64,000 bases of DNA from Paenibacillus sp. XY044 (GCF_002257645.1 NZ_NQMO01000008.1:305675-369674); one strand, 5' to 3'; numbered from the stretch's first letter, positions 24,999 through 33,426 are shown. The notes: a model not told the origin generated them from the sequence alone. A program made the numbers and translations.

Positions 24999-25967
24999 TT
25001 GAAACTGGGAGTATTTATGGTATTGTTTGGTGGACGCAAACTGGAGGACGCTTTGGACTATGTCGTCTCCAAAGGATTGAAGGCCGTTGAAATCGGAACA
25101 GGGGGCAATCCCGGCAATGCGCACTGCAAACCGGCGGAGCTGCTGAAGGACGAAGCCGCATTGAAACAGTTCAAGGATGCGATCGATTCCCGCGGTCTCA
25201 CGATCAGCTCGCTGAGCTGCCACGGCAACCCGCTGCATCCGCAGAAGCATCTGGCTCAAGCCGACCACGAGGATTTCGTGAACTCGGTGCTGCTGGCCGA
25301 GAAATTAGGCGTTGAAGTCGTAACCACGTTCTCCGGATGCCCTGGCGACCATGAGGATGCCAAATATCCGAACTGGCCGGTTGCGCCTTGGCCAAACGAT
25401 TTCCAGGAAGTGCTCGCATGGCAGTGGGAGAACAAAGTCATTCCTTACTGGACTGAACAAGCGAAGTTTGCCAAAGAGCATAATGTAAAAATCGCGCTGG
25501 AACTCCACGGCGGATTTTCGGTGCACACGCCTGCGACATTGCTCCGCCTGCGTGAAGCTGCCGGCGATACGATCGGCGCCAACCTCGATCCGAGCCACAT
25601 GTGGTGGCAGGGCATCGATCCGGTGCAGGCCATCCATATTCTGGGCCGTGCTGGCGCGATCCATCACTTCCACGCCAAGGATACCGTCATCGATCCGATC
25701 AACGTTAACAAATACGGCCTGACCGATATGCAGTCCTACACGAACATGCTGGACCGCGCTTGGCAGTTCCGCAGCGTAGGCTACGGCCATGACGTGAAGA
25801 CATGGGCTGACATTATCAGCGCACTGCGCCTCGTCGGCTATGATTATGTCGTCAGCATCGAGCATGAAGACGGCCTGATGTCCGTTGAAGAAGGCTTCTC
25901 CAAAGCCGTTCAAAACCTGCAGCAAGTACTTATCGAAGAGCCACTCGGCGAGATGTGGTGGGTTTAG
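24999..25967 (+). CDS. Xylose-isomerase-like TIM barrel, second copy
   Basis: 322 residues, TTG start with GAGGAGGAG upstream. Motifs: LKAVEIGTGGNPGN, ISSLSCHGNPLHP, VKIALELHGGFSVHTPATLLRL, IGANLDPSHMWWQGIDP, HFHAKDT and YVVSIEHEDGLM, which give the Glu/Asp/His/Glu metal site of the fold. It is longer than the family member at 23082 and not closely similar to it. It lies between the second dehydrogenase and the ThuA-like gene. Confidence 0.88.
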   Translation: MKLGVFMVLFGGRKLEDALDYVVSKGLKAVEIGTGGNPGNAHCKPAELLKDEAALKQFKDAIDSRGLTISSLSCHGNPLHPQKHLAQADHEDFVNSVLLAEKLGVEVVTTFSGCPGDHEDAKYPNWPVAPWPNDFQEVLAWQWENKVIPYWTEQAKFAKEHNVKIALELHGGFSVHTPATLLRLREAAGDTIGANLDPSHMWWQGIDPVQAIHILGRAGAIHHFHAKDTVIDPINVNKYGLTDMQSYTNMLDRAWQFRSVGYGHDVKTWADIISALRLVGYDYVVSIEHEDGLMSVEEGFSKAVQNLQQVLIEEPLGEMWWV

Positions 25968-25979
25968 GAGGATAAACCA

Positions 25980-26711
25980 TTGATTAATGTAACCATTTGG
26001 AACGAATTCGTTCATGAAAATATCCACGACGAAGTGAAGGCAGTCTATCCGGATGGCATTCATGCCGCGCTGGCGGCGGGACTGGACGGCAACGGCTTTG
26101 CGATTACAACGGCGACGCTGGACCAGCCCGAGCACGGATTGACCGAAGAAGTGCTGAATGCCACGGACGTGCTCGTATGGTGGGGACATATGGCCCACGA
26201 CCGCGTCGAAGACGAAGTGGTGGCGCGCGTCGTAAAACGCGTGCTTGACGGGATGGGACTCATCGTGCTGCATTCCGGCCATTTCTCCAAACCGTTTAAA
26301 GCATTGATGGGTACCTCCTGCGACCTCAAATGGAGAGAAGCAGGGGAGCAGGAAATTATTTGGAACGTGAATCCTTCGCATCCGATTTCCATGGGCATCG
26401 ACGCCAAAATCATTCTTGAGCATGAAGAAATGTACGGCGAATTTTTCGATATTCCGGCTCCGGATGAGCTCGTGTTTATCAGTAATTTCGAGGGCGGCGA
26501 AGTGTTCAGAAGCGGATGCACCTTCCGCAGAGGCCAAGGGAAGATCTTCTATTTCCGTCCAGGTCACGAGACGTTCCCGACCTATTACCAGCCGGAAATC
26601 CTGAAAGTTATCGCGAACGCGATCAATTGGGCGTATCCGCTCAAGACAACGGCACCGGTATTCGGCAACATGCAGCCGGTCAGAGAATTGAAATCGGCGG
26701 CGGTACTGTAG
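25980..26711 (+). CDS. ThuA-like domain protein
   Basis: 243 residues, TTG start 10 bases after AGGAGG. The flavodoxin-like/GATase-like ThuA fold is indicated by LNATDVLVWWGHMAHDRV, GMGLIVLHSGHFSKPFKALMG and the C-terminal RGQGKIFYFRPGHETFPTYY. ThuA acts with ThuB (a Gfo/Idh protein) in 3-keto-trehalose formation in rhizobia. It ends the five-gene cluster and is followed by a terminator, so its job is probably tied to keto-sugar handling. Confidence 0.88.
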   Translation: MINVTIWNEFVHENIHDEVKAVYPDGIHAALAAGLDGNGFAITTATLDQPEHGLTEEVLNATDVLVWWGHMAHDRVEDEVVARVVKRVLDGMGLIVLHSGHFSKPFKALMGTSCDLKWREAGEQEIIWNVNPSHPISMGIDAKIILEHEEMYGEFFDIPAPDELVFISNFEGGEVFRSGCTFRRGQGKIFYFRPGHETFPTYYQPEILKVIANAINWAYPLKTTAPVFGNMQPVRELKSAAVL

Positions 26712-26735
26712 GTTTTCGCAAGACGCACCAAGCAA

Positions 26736-26766
26736 AAGCGGCGGTCCAAACCGCCGCTTTTTTTTT
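26736..26766 (+). terminator. Terminator of the sugar oxidation cluster
   Basis: AAGCGGCGGT and ACCGCCGCTT form a perfect stem with a 4-base loop followed by a run of T. Confidence 0.95.
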
Positions 26767-26984
26767 GATTGGCGGAGAATGCATTATTTCCGGGCGTCTG
26801 CAAATCATTGAATGGGTAATGAAGGAAGAGTCTCCCTTTGTAAGGGAATTTTCATTTGCGGAGCTTTCCAGCGGTTGTCTTGTTTCATTTTGCGCAGAAA
26901 TGTGGTAAAATGAAATGTACTAACTTAATGTAAGCGTTCATGAGGCGTAACTGTTTACATGGATTCTGTAAAGAGGTGAAGATC

Positions 26985-27305
26985 ATGAATCATCAACAAT
27001 TAAACATGTGTCCGCGATTCGAAAATGCTTTCTCCATATTAGGAAAACGCTGGAACGGCTTGATCGTCTTTTCCCTGATGGATGGTCCGAAACGGTTCAA
27101 GGATATATCGAATTTAATCCCTTCGATGAGCGATAAGATGCTGTCCGAACGCATGAAAGACTTGGAAACGGAAGGAATTCTGGTTCGCAACGTTTATCCG
27201 GAAACGCCTGTCCGTATCGAATATGAGCTGACGGATAAAGGCAGAGCGCTGCGTCCTGTTATGGAGCAGGTTCAAGAGTGGGCAGAGCAGTGGGTTGAGC
27301 TGTAA
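26985..27305 (+). CDS. HxlR-family transcriptional regulator
   Basis: 106 residues, AAAGAGGTGAAG upstream of the ATG. MCPRFENAFSILGKRWNGLIVFSLMDGPKRFKDISNLIPSMSDKMLSERMKDLE is the winged helix of the HxlR/MarR-like family, with the N-terminal cysteine (Cys9) at the place used for redox or electrophile sensing in YodB/HypR proteins. The wing includes VRIEYELTDKG. It stands alone between two terminators. The target is unknown. Confidence 0.92.
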   Translation: MNHQQLNMCPRFENAFSILGKRWNGLIVFSLMDGPKRFKDISNLIPSMSDKMLSERMKDLETEGILVRNVYPETPVRIEYELTDKGRALRPVMEQVQEWAEQWVEL

Positions 27306-27347
27306 AACCGTCCGAATAGGACGGTACAGCGATACCCGTCTAACGAC

Positions 27348-27377
27348 AAACCTTCCTTCCATTAAGGAGGGTTTTTG
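27348..27377 (+). terminator. Terminator of the HxlR-family gene
   Basis: AAACCTTCCTT pairs with AAGGAGGGTTT and is followed by TTTTG. Confidence 0.75.
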
Positions 27378-27395
27378 TTAATTATAGGAAAAGAC

Positions 27396-27426
27396 TTGCA
27401 CCAAATGGCGGAGTCTGTAGTATAAT
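27396..27426 (+). promoter_or_regulatory. Promoter upstream of gene 27470
   Basis: TATAAT at 27421-27426 with a weak -35 TTGCAC at 27396-27401 (19-base spacer). Confidence 0.5.
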
Positions 27427-27469
27427 TGGTAAAAAACTGCCTTTTCGGCGTATAAGGAGGCGGATGACG

Positions 27470-28189
27470 ATGAGGAAGATCTTATTCTCCCAGGGAATCG
27501 GGTACGGCAAAGACGATGTACATGAGCTTGAAAGCGCTTCGGTCAAGGTTCGGGGCATTTACGACAAGACGCTCAGCATGCTGTGCCGGTATTGGCCGGA
27601 ATCGATTTGGAAGCGCTGGACCATAGACAGGCCTGCTCAGGTGTCACCTGCCGACGAAGACAAAGACAAGAGCAGTACGATTTTTCAGAAATGGATTCAA
27701 GGTCCTACGGGCTGGAAATGCATCGGCTGTGAGCGGCATAACGTCGAGAGCCTTGGTGCGAACCATGCCTCGGCCGGAACGTCCAAGCATGAATACATCT
27801 TTTACAACGGCCGGCTGCAGAGCATACTGCTGCAGGTCATCATCTGGTCCCAGTATGAAGAAATCACGATGTTCCACCCCTTTCTTGGCGACACTCCTTT
27901 TTTCACAGAAGAAGAGCTGGGGGTCATCTCCACTTATTTTGTGCCTACCTATGTTCATGAAGCCCCCCTTATTCAACTTGGCAAAAGTTACAAGAAGCAC
28001 AATATGAAATTTCCGATTTACCAGGAATATATATCAGCCCCGCCGCTGATGCTGCAGTTTGGGGGAGAGGTGCTGGAAGGCACGTGGATGACCGGCGTAT
28101 ACGTGGATCAGGCGAATTTTCTCGGTTTGGGTCCTTATTTGAAAAATACCGACGGTTCCCGCACGTTTATGGAGCCTCTCATCGACTGA
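27470..28189 (+). CDS. Hypothetical protein, 239 aa
   Basis: AAGGAGG lies 9 bases before ATG 27470. No signal or membrane segment is seen. The protein has GPTGWKCIGCERHNVES, whose CxxC could bind a metal, and aromatic-rich parts near the end (PPLMLQFGGEVLEGTWMTGVY). I do not recognise a family. It is followed by a promoter and a lipoprotein gene, so it may be its own transcription unit. Codon use and the good ribosome binding site support a real gene. Confidence 0.7.
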   Translation: MRKILFSQGIGYGKDDVHELESASVKVRGIYDKTLSMLCRYWPESIWKRWTIDRPAQVSPADEDKDKSSTIFQKWIQGPTGWKCIGCERHNVESLGANHASAGTSKHEYIFYNGRLQSILLQVIIWSQYEEITMFHPFLGDTPFFTEEELGVISTYFVPTYVHEAPLIQLGKSYKKHNMKFPIYQEYISAPPLMLQFGGEVLEGTWMTGVYVDQANFLGLGPYLKNTDGSRTFMEPLID

Positions 28190-28322
28190 CAGGAAGGATC
28201 TGCCGGAATGCGCGGATTATACGGTTCGGCTCGAATATGGTAAAATAGAGTCCTCAGGGGAGGGCTCTATTTGCGTTTGGAAGAGTCCTGCGAGATTTGC
28301 GGAAACAAAGGTGGTTATTACG

Positions 28323-29051
28323 ATGAGGAAGCCAGTTGTACACACTGCATTCATGATGTTGATCATAGCAACGCTGCTGCTGACAGGCTGCAAAAAAGCC
28401 GACCAGGACGAGGCATCGGCCAACGTTTATTCGAATGACGTCAATGGGGAGGTTTCTCTCTCGGAAAAGGACGGCTTCTTCTCATCGGCGGTCATCCAAA
28501 ATTTACAACAATATTTGCATCAGGGCGTGACGGTCCGGGAAGGGCTGAAAAGAAGCGGCATTGTCAGTTTCAGTGACAACGGCAGTGTCCTGACGATCAG
28601 CCAGGTGTCCCTGGATCCTTTATTTGAGTGGGCATTTGAAATTAATGGCAAGAAGCTGGGCAAGGATAATCTCGACACCGTGCTGCAGGAGCACGACGAA
28701 ATTTCCATCAACATTCAGTACGCCGATCCCAAAAAAGGCGGAAAAGATACGAAGGCTCCCGAGTTTACGGTGCTGAAACTGAACGGCGGGTCGATGAAAC
28801 CCGATATGACGCATTCCTATGTGTATCCGTACTCCGCCAATCAAAGCGTTCGGGACGTCATGGCATACAGCGGTTTCGTGAAGATGACGGACAATAAAAT
28901 GTACGTGGACACCGTCCAGGGATACAGCCCCAAATCGGTGGAGAAATGGGTCGTCAAGGTGAACGGAAAGGAACTGGTAGACAGCGGTTTGGAAATGAAG
29001 CTGACGCCGCAGGATGAAGTGGAAATCAGGCTGGAGCGGGCAAGCGTATGA
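28323..29051 (+). CDS. Lipoprotein with two DUF4430-like beta-grasp domains
   Basis: 242 residues. The N-terminal 20 residues are a lipoprotein signal with lipobox LLTGC (lipidated Cys near residue 23). Two stretches repeat the same order (about 55-125 and about 150-235), ending in WAFEINGKKL and WVVKVNGKEL, respectively, which resembles the DUF4430/transcobalamin C-terminal-like beta-grasp fold. AAAGGTGG precedes the ATG. Possibly a surface binding protein for a cofactor or glycan; unknown. Co-transcription with the IF-3 paralogue is possible (89-base gap). Confidence 0.75.
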   Translation: MRKPVVHTAFMMLIIATLLLTGCKKADQDEASANVYSNDVNGEVSLSEKDGFFSSAVIQNLQQYLHQGVTVREGLKRSGIVSFSDNGSVLTISQVSLDPLFEWAFEINGKKLGKDNLDTVLQEHDEISINIQYADPKKGGKDTKAPEFTVLKLNGGSMKPDMTHSYVYPYSANQSVRDVMAYSGFVKMTDNKMYVDTVQGYSPKSVEKWVVKVNGKELVDSGLEMKLTPQDEVEIRLERASV

Positions 29052-29140
29052 TGGACAAGCCCGAACCCGGCTGACAGCGGAAATGAAAGAAACGTGTAGG
29101 CAAGGGATACATGTCATGTTTGGAAGGAAGGGTAAAACCT

Positions 29141-29623
29141 ATGTGGATGAACGAGAAGATCAAGGCGTCAGAAGTGGAATTAACCGGTTTGAACGGTGAG
29201 GATTTAGGAATTGTCAAGACAGGGGAAGCTTTGGCCCTGGCCCGCAAGCTGAAAGTGGACCTCGTTTGCACGTCGCTGATGAGCAGTCCGCCGCCGTGCC
29301 GGCTCGTGGCTGCTGCCGACGCCAAGAAGGAAGCCCAGGAAACGAAAGCCAAATCATCGGACCGGGTCGTAAAAGTGAAGGAAATCCGGTTGACCCCAAA
29401 CATCGAGGACCATGACCTGGACACGAAGAAGCAGCAGGCATCGCGGATATTAAAAGCGGGAAATGCGGTCATGCTGGTGGTCCGGGTTCAAAGCAAAGAA
29501 GGCGCCGCCGCCAAAGTATTGCTGGAGGGCCTGGTGCGAGAATTGAAGGAATGGGGCCGTGCCAAAACAGGCATTCAGGTGAGCGGCAAGCAGGTTGCCG
29601 TCCAGATCGATCCGGTCGCATAA
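29141..29623 (+). CDS. Divergent translation initiation factor IF-3 paralogue
   Basis: 160 residues, length close to IF-3. The N-domain MNEKIKASEVELTGLNGEDLGIV...ALALARKLKVDLVCTS and the start of the C-domain VKVKEIRLTPNIEDHDLDTKKQQASRIL follow IF-3. The second half differs: the conserved R-x-R-G-R-E stretch of IF-3 is replaced by VRVQSKEGAAAK, so normal 30S binding may be lost. There is no rpmI-rplT after it, as would be usual for infC. It lies with a lipoprotein and a hypothetical gene. Start ATG 29141 or ATG 29147. Confidence 0.8.
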   Translation: MWMNEKIKASEVELTGLNGEDLGIVKTGEALALARKLKVDLVCTSLMSSPPPCRLVAAADAKKEAQETKAKSSDRVVKVKEIRLTPNIEDHDLDTKKQQASRILKAGNAVMLVVRVQSKEGAAAKVLLEGLVRELKEWGRAKTGIQVSGKQVAVQIDPVA

Positions 29624-29691
29624 TGAGTACATATTGGGTACAGCTTTCCCCAAGGAAAATAAGGGAGTATTAGCTGATGGACATCCGTTCG

Positions 29692-29735
29692 AAGAACAAA
29701 AGCCCCTGGCGCCTTTATTCAGGCACTCAGGGGCT
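29692..29735 (-). terminator. Terminator of gene 29751-30635
   Basis: On the minus strand AGCCCCTG...GCC pairs with GGC...CAGGGGCT and is followed by TTTTGTT. Confidence 0.8.
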
Positions 29736-29750
29736 ATTCTGCGGTTCGGG

Positions 29751-30635
29751 TCAGTCTTTAAGCGATCTCCAGCCGTCGAGGTCATGAACGGATATCCCCG
29801 CAAATGAGGCGTTGACCTGGGCCAGCTTCTGCAGCTCGACCAGCTGGGAGTCCATATAGGCTTTGCCTTCCTCATAGAAGGTAATGAATCCGCCTTCGCT
29901 GCTCGGCTTCGTTTCGACGGAAGCAAAGGCCGGCTTGCCGAGATAGCTCGCTTCTTCCAGTTCGCGTTTGGCGGTGCTGTAGATGCCGTCCGCGGTATCC
30001 CGGTAGGACATGATCGCAACCGAGTCATATTGGCTGATCATGAAGCGGCTCAGCGTGCTATTTCCGTCCGCCGTCGTATAGTTACAGAGCCAGAACGGAA
30101 TATCGGCGGCAACAGGAAGCTTCATCTCATGCACATATTCAGTGAGATACTCGACGTTCTCCTGCCACTGGCGGATGACAGAGGTCTGATCCGTCTTCCA
30201 TTGAGGCAGCACATGGGGTTCAATGTCGACATGAACGCCCTGGAACTTCTCGCCCTCTGAAGCGCCGCTCTGGTAAGCCTGTACCCAGTCGAGGAAGCTT
30301 GTGATTTTGTAGCGATTCGACGTAAGTCCCCAGGAAGGGGCGCCACTGAGCGCATCGACACGGATATCCATCGCTCCGGCCTGTTTAATGAAGCTCTTAT
30401 AGTAGGACGCAGGAATATCGCTGTTGGTCTGGAGATAAATCGTATTGATGCCGTGATCGGCCGAAAATTGCAGCATCTCCTGGGCTTCCGTCTTGATCAA
30501 TTCCGTGTTCCACAGCCATGTGGCTTTGGTGTAGCCTTCCGCCTTAGCCTCGTTTGCGGGATAAAACCCCGCGGCAAACCATAACAAAACGACGGCAGCA
30601 ATCCATCCTGAACGTAATGAAAATTTACTTGACAT
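29751..30635 (-). CDS. Secreted TIM-barrel glycosidase-like protein, paralogue of 7820-8734
   Basis: 294 residues with a signal peptide ending near NEAKAEG (about residue 33). The mature part begins KATWLWNTELI and shows GVHVDIEPHVLPQW, PFWLCNY, RFMISQYDSVAIMSYRD and AFASVETKP; each has a match in the protein at 7820-8734 (ATWLWDTELI, IQLDVEPYQL, PFWLGN, RWMISQFDAVAVMSYRD). DIEP/DVEP is the best catalytic site candidate. Here it is secreted, there it is anchored. It is monocistronic with its own terminator. Confidence 0.75.
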   Translation of the reverse strand: MSSKFSLRSGWIAAVVLLWFAAGFYPANEAKAEGYTKATWLWNTELIKTEAQEMLQFSADHGINTIYLQTNSDIPASYYKSFIKQAGAMDIRVDALSGAPSWGLTSNRYKITSFLDWVQAYQSGASEGEKFQGVHVDIEPHVLPQWKTDQTSVIRQWQENVEYLTEYVHEMKLPVAADIPFWLCNYTTADGNSTLSRFMISQYDSVAIMSYRDTADGIYSTAKRELEEASYLGKPAFASVETKPSSEGGFITFYEEGKAYMDSQLVELQKLAQVNASFAGISVHDLDGWRSLKD

Positions 30636-31030
30636 GACAATCGATACACTCCTTTATATGATATGCGGTACTACCTGATTCAATGGACCCTCTATCACGA
30701 CAAAAAAACGATTCCTTAAGACCAGATCTGGCAGTGTTGAAAGCTTATGATGTTCCTGGTTTTGGCGGATCTCAGTCCTCCTTACAAGGATCAGTAGTCT
30801 GATAGCAGGCCCACGTCATGATAGGTAGATCTGCGTAGTAGATGAGTCCTTGGAAATGGGTGATATCCAATTAATCGGTTCTTTATTCCGCATAATATAT
30901 AGGTCTAAAGAATCATTTAATAATATATGAAGAAAGCGCTTTAATGAATATAGGTATTTGGGAGGGTGAAGAGAGAAAAGTTAGAGGAAGGTAGAGGAGG
31001 GAATGGAAGCCGGTCTGAGCCTTTTTGCGC
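30636..31030. other. Long intergenic region before fnr terminator
   Basis: No gene is supported. A near-palindromic AGAAAGCGCTTTAA at 30931-30944 resembles a CcpA cre site but differs from the consensus at both ends. A short frame starting at 30966 has AGGAGG-like sequence but no recognisable product. Confidence 0.4.
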
Positions 31031-31063
31031 AAGAAAAAACCTCTGCGCTGGCGCACAGAGGGA
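31031..31063 (-). terminator. Terminator of fnr
   Basis: On the minus strand CCTCTGTGCGC pairs with GCGCAGAGG (one bulge) and is followed by TTTTTTCTT. Confidence 0.8.
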
Positions 31064-31077
31064 AGGGATGCATTCTC

Positions 31078-31794
31078 TTAAATCCGGCATATTTCCTTCG
31101 GACAATGCTCACAGTGGCAGATGCCCTGCAGATGAGAAATGTTGTTAATGACAATCAGGCCGTCCTCGATGTCCACGGCACCGCATCTGCGGAGATCGCC
31201 CAGCATCCGGTTGACGCTTTCGCGGGTAGCTCCGATCAGGTTCGACAGATCCGTGTTGGTGAGCTTTTTGTGGATGACGATACGTCCTCCTGTATGTTCT
31301 CCGTAGGTATTGCCGAGCCGAATCAGCGTCGAGCAGAGCGCGCCAGGCTTGCCGTACATCATTAAATCCCGGAACTTGGTCTGCGTGAGGCGGTGATGGT
31401 TTCCCATCCATTTCATGAAGTCCATGGCAAAACCGCCGTCCTGGCAGATGAGAAATTCCATGTCCTGCTGGTCAATGACTCCGATGACGCTGTCCTCAAG
31501 CACTTCGGCGGTATAGCTGTGCGCGCGGCTGCCGATCGGGTCGGCCTGGCCGACGATATCTCCGCCTGTATACATATAGACGATAAGCTCTTTCCCTTCG
31601 ACCGAGGATTTGCTCAATTTTACGCATCCGCTGTAGATATAGTAGAATTTGTCCGCCGAATCCCCTTCCCAGAACAGGTGGGAACCCGCAGGCATCTTCA
31701 TTTCCGTCATCATGGAAAGCATCCGTGTGAAGTTGGCGTCCGAGAAGCAGCATGTATTTCGGGCCGTTTCCTGGAGTGCAGGCAGTGTGCTCAT
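31078..31794 (-). CDS. fnr: Fnr, anaerobic regulator with C-terminal Fe-S cysteines
   Basis: 238 residues, the same length as B. subtilis Fnr. The beta roll (about 35-125) and helix-turn-helix (LTNTDLSNLIGATRESVNRMLGDLRR) are complete. The C-terminus GICHCEHCPKEICRI carries C226, C228, C231 and C236; three of these match the C-terminal [4Fe-4S] ligands of Bacillus Fnr (C227, C230, C235) with a one-residue offset, and D143 is a candidate for the Asp ligand. An FNR box lies 115 bases upstream of the start. It probably senses oxygen and controls genes such as hmp. Confidence 0.93.
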   Translation of the reverse strand: MSTLPALQETARNTCCFSDANFTRMLSMMTEMKMPAGSHLFWEGDSADKFYYIYSGCVKLSKSSVEGKELIVYMYTGGDIVGQADPIGSRAHSYTAEVLEDSVIGVIDQQDMEFLICQDGGFAMDFMKWMGNHHRLTQTKFRDLMMYGKPGALCSTLIRLGNTYGEHTGGRIVIHKKLTNTDLSNLIGATRESVNRMLGDLRRCGAVDIEDGLIVINNISHLQGICHCEHCPKEICRI

Positions 31795-31843
31795 CGTTCA
31801 TTTCCCCTTTTTAGCTTGCTGTAATGTGGTTGCCTTTTCCTTT

Positions 31844-31849
31844 ATTATA
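31844..31849 (-). promoter_or_regulatory. -10 element of the fnr promoter
   Basis: The minus strand reads TATAAT with its first T at 31849, 50 bases upstream of the fnr start. Confidence 0.55.
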
Positions 31850-31909
31850 GCGAGATTACGAGCGTCTGAGCGTGTTCCGGACAGCCGAAAAGTGTCAAAT
31901 TTCTAACAA

Positions 31910-31925
31910 TGTGATTATTTTCACT
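31910..31925. promoter_or_regulatory. FNR-type box between fnr and the sugar ABC operon
   Basis: TGTGATTATTTTCACT matches TGTGA-N6-TCACA except for the last base. Its centre is about 68 bases upstream of the -12 position of the fnr promoter (about -80). It could give autoregulation of fnr, or act on the ABC transporter to the right. Confidence 0.7.
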
Positions 31926-31967
31926 TGTTGTAGAGGATTTTCCCCCTCCATTAGCGGAATATTCTCC

Positions 31968-31996
31968 TTACGGATGCGGCGGCGGCTTCTTATAAT
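31968..31996 (+). promoter_or_regulatory. Promoter of the sugar ABC transporter operon
   Basis: TATAAT at 31991-31996 with TTACGG (weak -35) at 31968-31973 and a 17-base spacer, 38 bases before the first ATG. Confidence 0.55.
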
Positions 31997-32034
31997 TAAG
32001 CATGTAAACCAGAATGCTAAGGGGGTTTAACCAG

Positions 32035-33426
32035 ATGAAGATGAAGAGAAGTTTGATGCTGCTAATCTCGTTATGCTTTGCAGCGTCGCTTGCGTTATCC
32101 GGTTGTGGAAGCGATAACAAATCGGCCGGAGAGTCGGGCGGCGGATCATCGGGAACGGAGCCGAAGACGGAGGAAGCGCAGAAGGCCGAACCGTTCGAGC
32201 TGACGCTGCGCCATACGCAGGTTGGCCAGGACAAGGAGAAGCGTTTTGCCATCCTTCAGGACGTCGTGAAAAAGACGGAGGGCGAAATCGAAGGGTTAAC
32301 GTTCAAGCTGGACGGGGTGGAGTCCGACGTGAACCGGAAAGAAAAGCTGCGCGGTGAGATGGCAGCAGGCAACCCGCCGGATATTTTCGACCTGTTCGGC
32401 AGTCCTGATTCCAAAGTATACGCCAAAGAGGGCAAGCTGCTCGATTTGACGCCAATCATCGAGGAACTGGGGATTAAAGACAAATTCAGCTCCCTCGAGC
32501 CGTTCACGTACGAAGGCAAGGTTTACGGGCTGCCGATCGGCGGATCCGGCGAAGGCTTCTTCTACAACAAAGAGTATTACGATAAAAAGGGCTGGGCGCC
32601 GCCTAAAACGTTCGCCGAGCTGGAAGAGCAGCTGGCCGCGATCAAGGCGGACGGCAAAGTTCCTATGGCGGCAGCCTCCAAGGCAGGCTGGGTACCGCTG
32701 ATGCTGACCAACCATTTGTGGTCGCGCTACGCCGGACCGGACATTACGAACAAATTCGCCACGGGCGAAGCCAAATGGAATGATCCAAACATGGTCAAGG
32801 CGTTTGCGAAGCATAAGGAATGGGTCGACAAGGGCTATTTCAAGAAGGGCGAGCTGGGCTTTGAATATGCCGAGTACACGACCCAGTTTACGAGCGGGGA
32901 AGCCATTCTGATGTATGACGGAACCTGGAAGTCATCGGTGTTCAAGCAGGGCGAATCCGGTGAAGGCATGATCGGCAAAGTCGGCTTCTTCAACCTTCCG
33001 CCAGTGGATGGCGGCGTAGGCGATCAGACGGCCCTGATGCGCGACGTCAACAACGGCTACGGCTTCTCGTCCGCGGTCGCCAAGGATCCGCGCAAGTTGG
33101 AAGCAGTGAAGGCCTTTATCAAAAACATGTTCAATGAGGAAATGCAGATCCGCGGCTTGGTGGAAGACGGGGTCCTGCCTGCCATGAAGCTTGACGCATC
33201 CGTGCTGGAATCAAGCATTACTGACGATCTGATGAAGCAAATCGTCGACGTGCTGAACACGGCACAATCCTCCTTCCCGGCATTCGACTCGCTCGTGCAA
33301 GCCGACGTGACGACGGAAATCAGCAACATTCAAATTCAAAAGCTGATCGGCAACCAGACGACGCCCGAGAAGATGGGCGAAGCGCTTCAGAAGGCACAAG
33401 AGGAAGCGAACTCCTTGGAAGAATAA
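32035..33426 (+). CDS. ABC transporter sugar-binding lipoprotein
   Basis: 463 residues. Lipoprotein signal with lipobox ALSGC (about residues 20-24), then a Ser/Gly-rich linker and a family 1 extracellular solute-binding fold (FELTLRHTQVG, EGKVYGLPIGGSGEGFFYNKEYYDKKGW, FTSGEAILMYDGTWKSSVF). ATG 32035 with AAGGGGG upstream; ATG 32041 is also possible. First of an operon with two permeases, a sensor/regulator pair and NagZ. The ligand is probably an oligosaccharide, perhaps one containing GlcNAc. No ATPase gene is present, so a shared MsmX-like ATPase is expected. Confidence 0.93.
   Translation: MKMKRSLMLLISLCFAASLALSGCGSDNKSAGESGGGSSGTEPKTEEAQKAEPFELTLRHTQVGQDKEKRFAILQDVVKKTEGEIEGLTFKLDGVESDVNRKEKLRGEMAAGNPPDIFDLFGSPDSKVYAKEGKLLDLTPIIEELGIKDKFSSLEPFTYEGKVYGLPIGGSGEGFFYNKEYYDKKGWAPPKTFAELEEQLAAIKADGKVPMAAASKAGWVPLMLTNHLWSRYAGPDITNKFATGEAKWNDPNMVKAFAKHKEWVDKGYFKKGELGFEYAEYTTQFTSGEAILMYDGTWKSSVFKQGESGEGMIGKVGFFNLPPVDGGVGDQTALMRDVNNGYGFSSAVAKDPRKLEAVKAFIKNMFNEEMQIRGLVEDGVLPAMKLDASVLESSITDDLMKQIVDVLNTAQSSFPAFDSLVQADVTTEISNIQIQKLIGNQTTPEKMGEALQKAQEEANSLEE

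Noticed and set aside
25305..26735. 476-codon minus-strand frame opposite the isomerase-like and ThuA-like genes
   Set aside because: Shadow of two real genes on the plus strand.
30931..30944. Possible CcpA cre site AGAAAGCGCTTTAA
   Set aside because: The central GAAAGCGCTTT fits, but the flanking TG and CA are absent, and no promoter was seen beside it.
30966..31148. 60-codon frame upstream of the fnr 3' end
   Set aside because: Crosses the fnr terminator and the fnr coding region; composition not protein-like.
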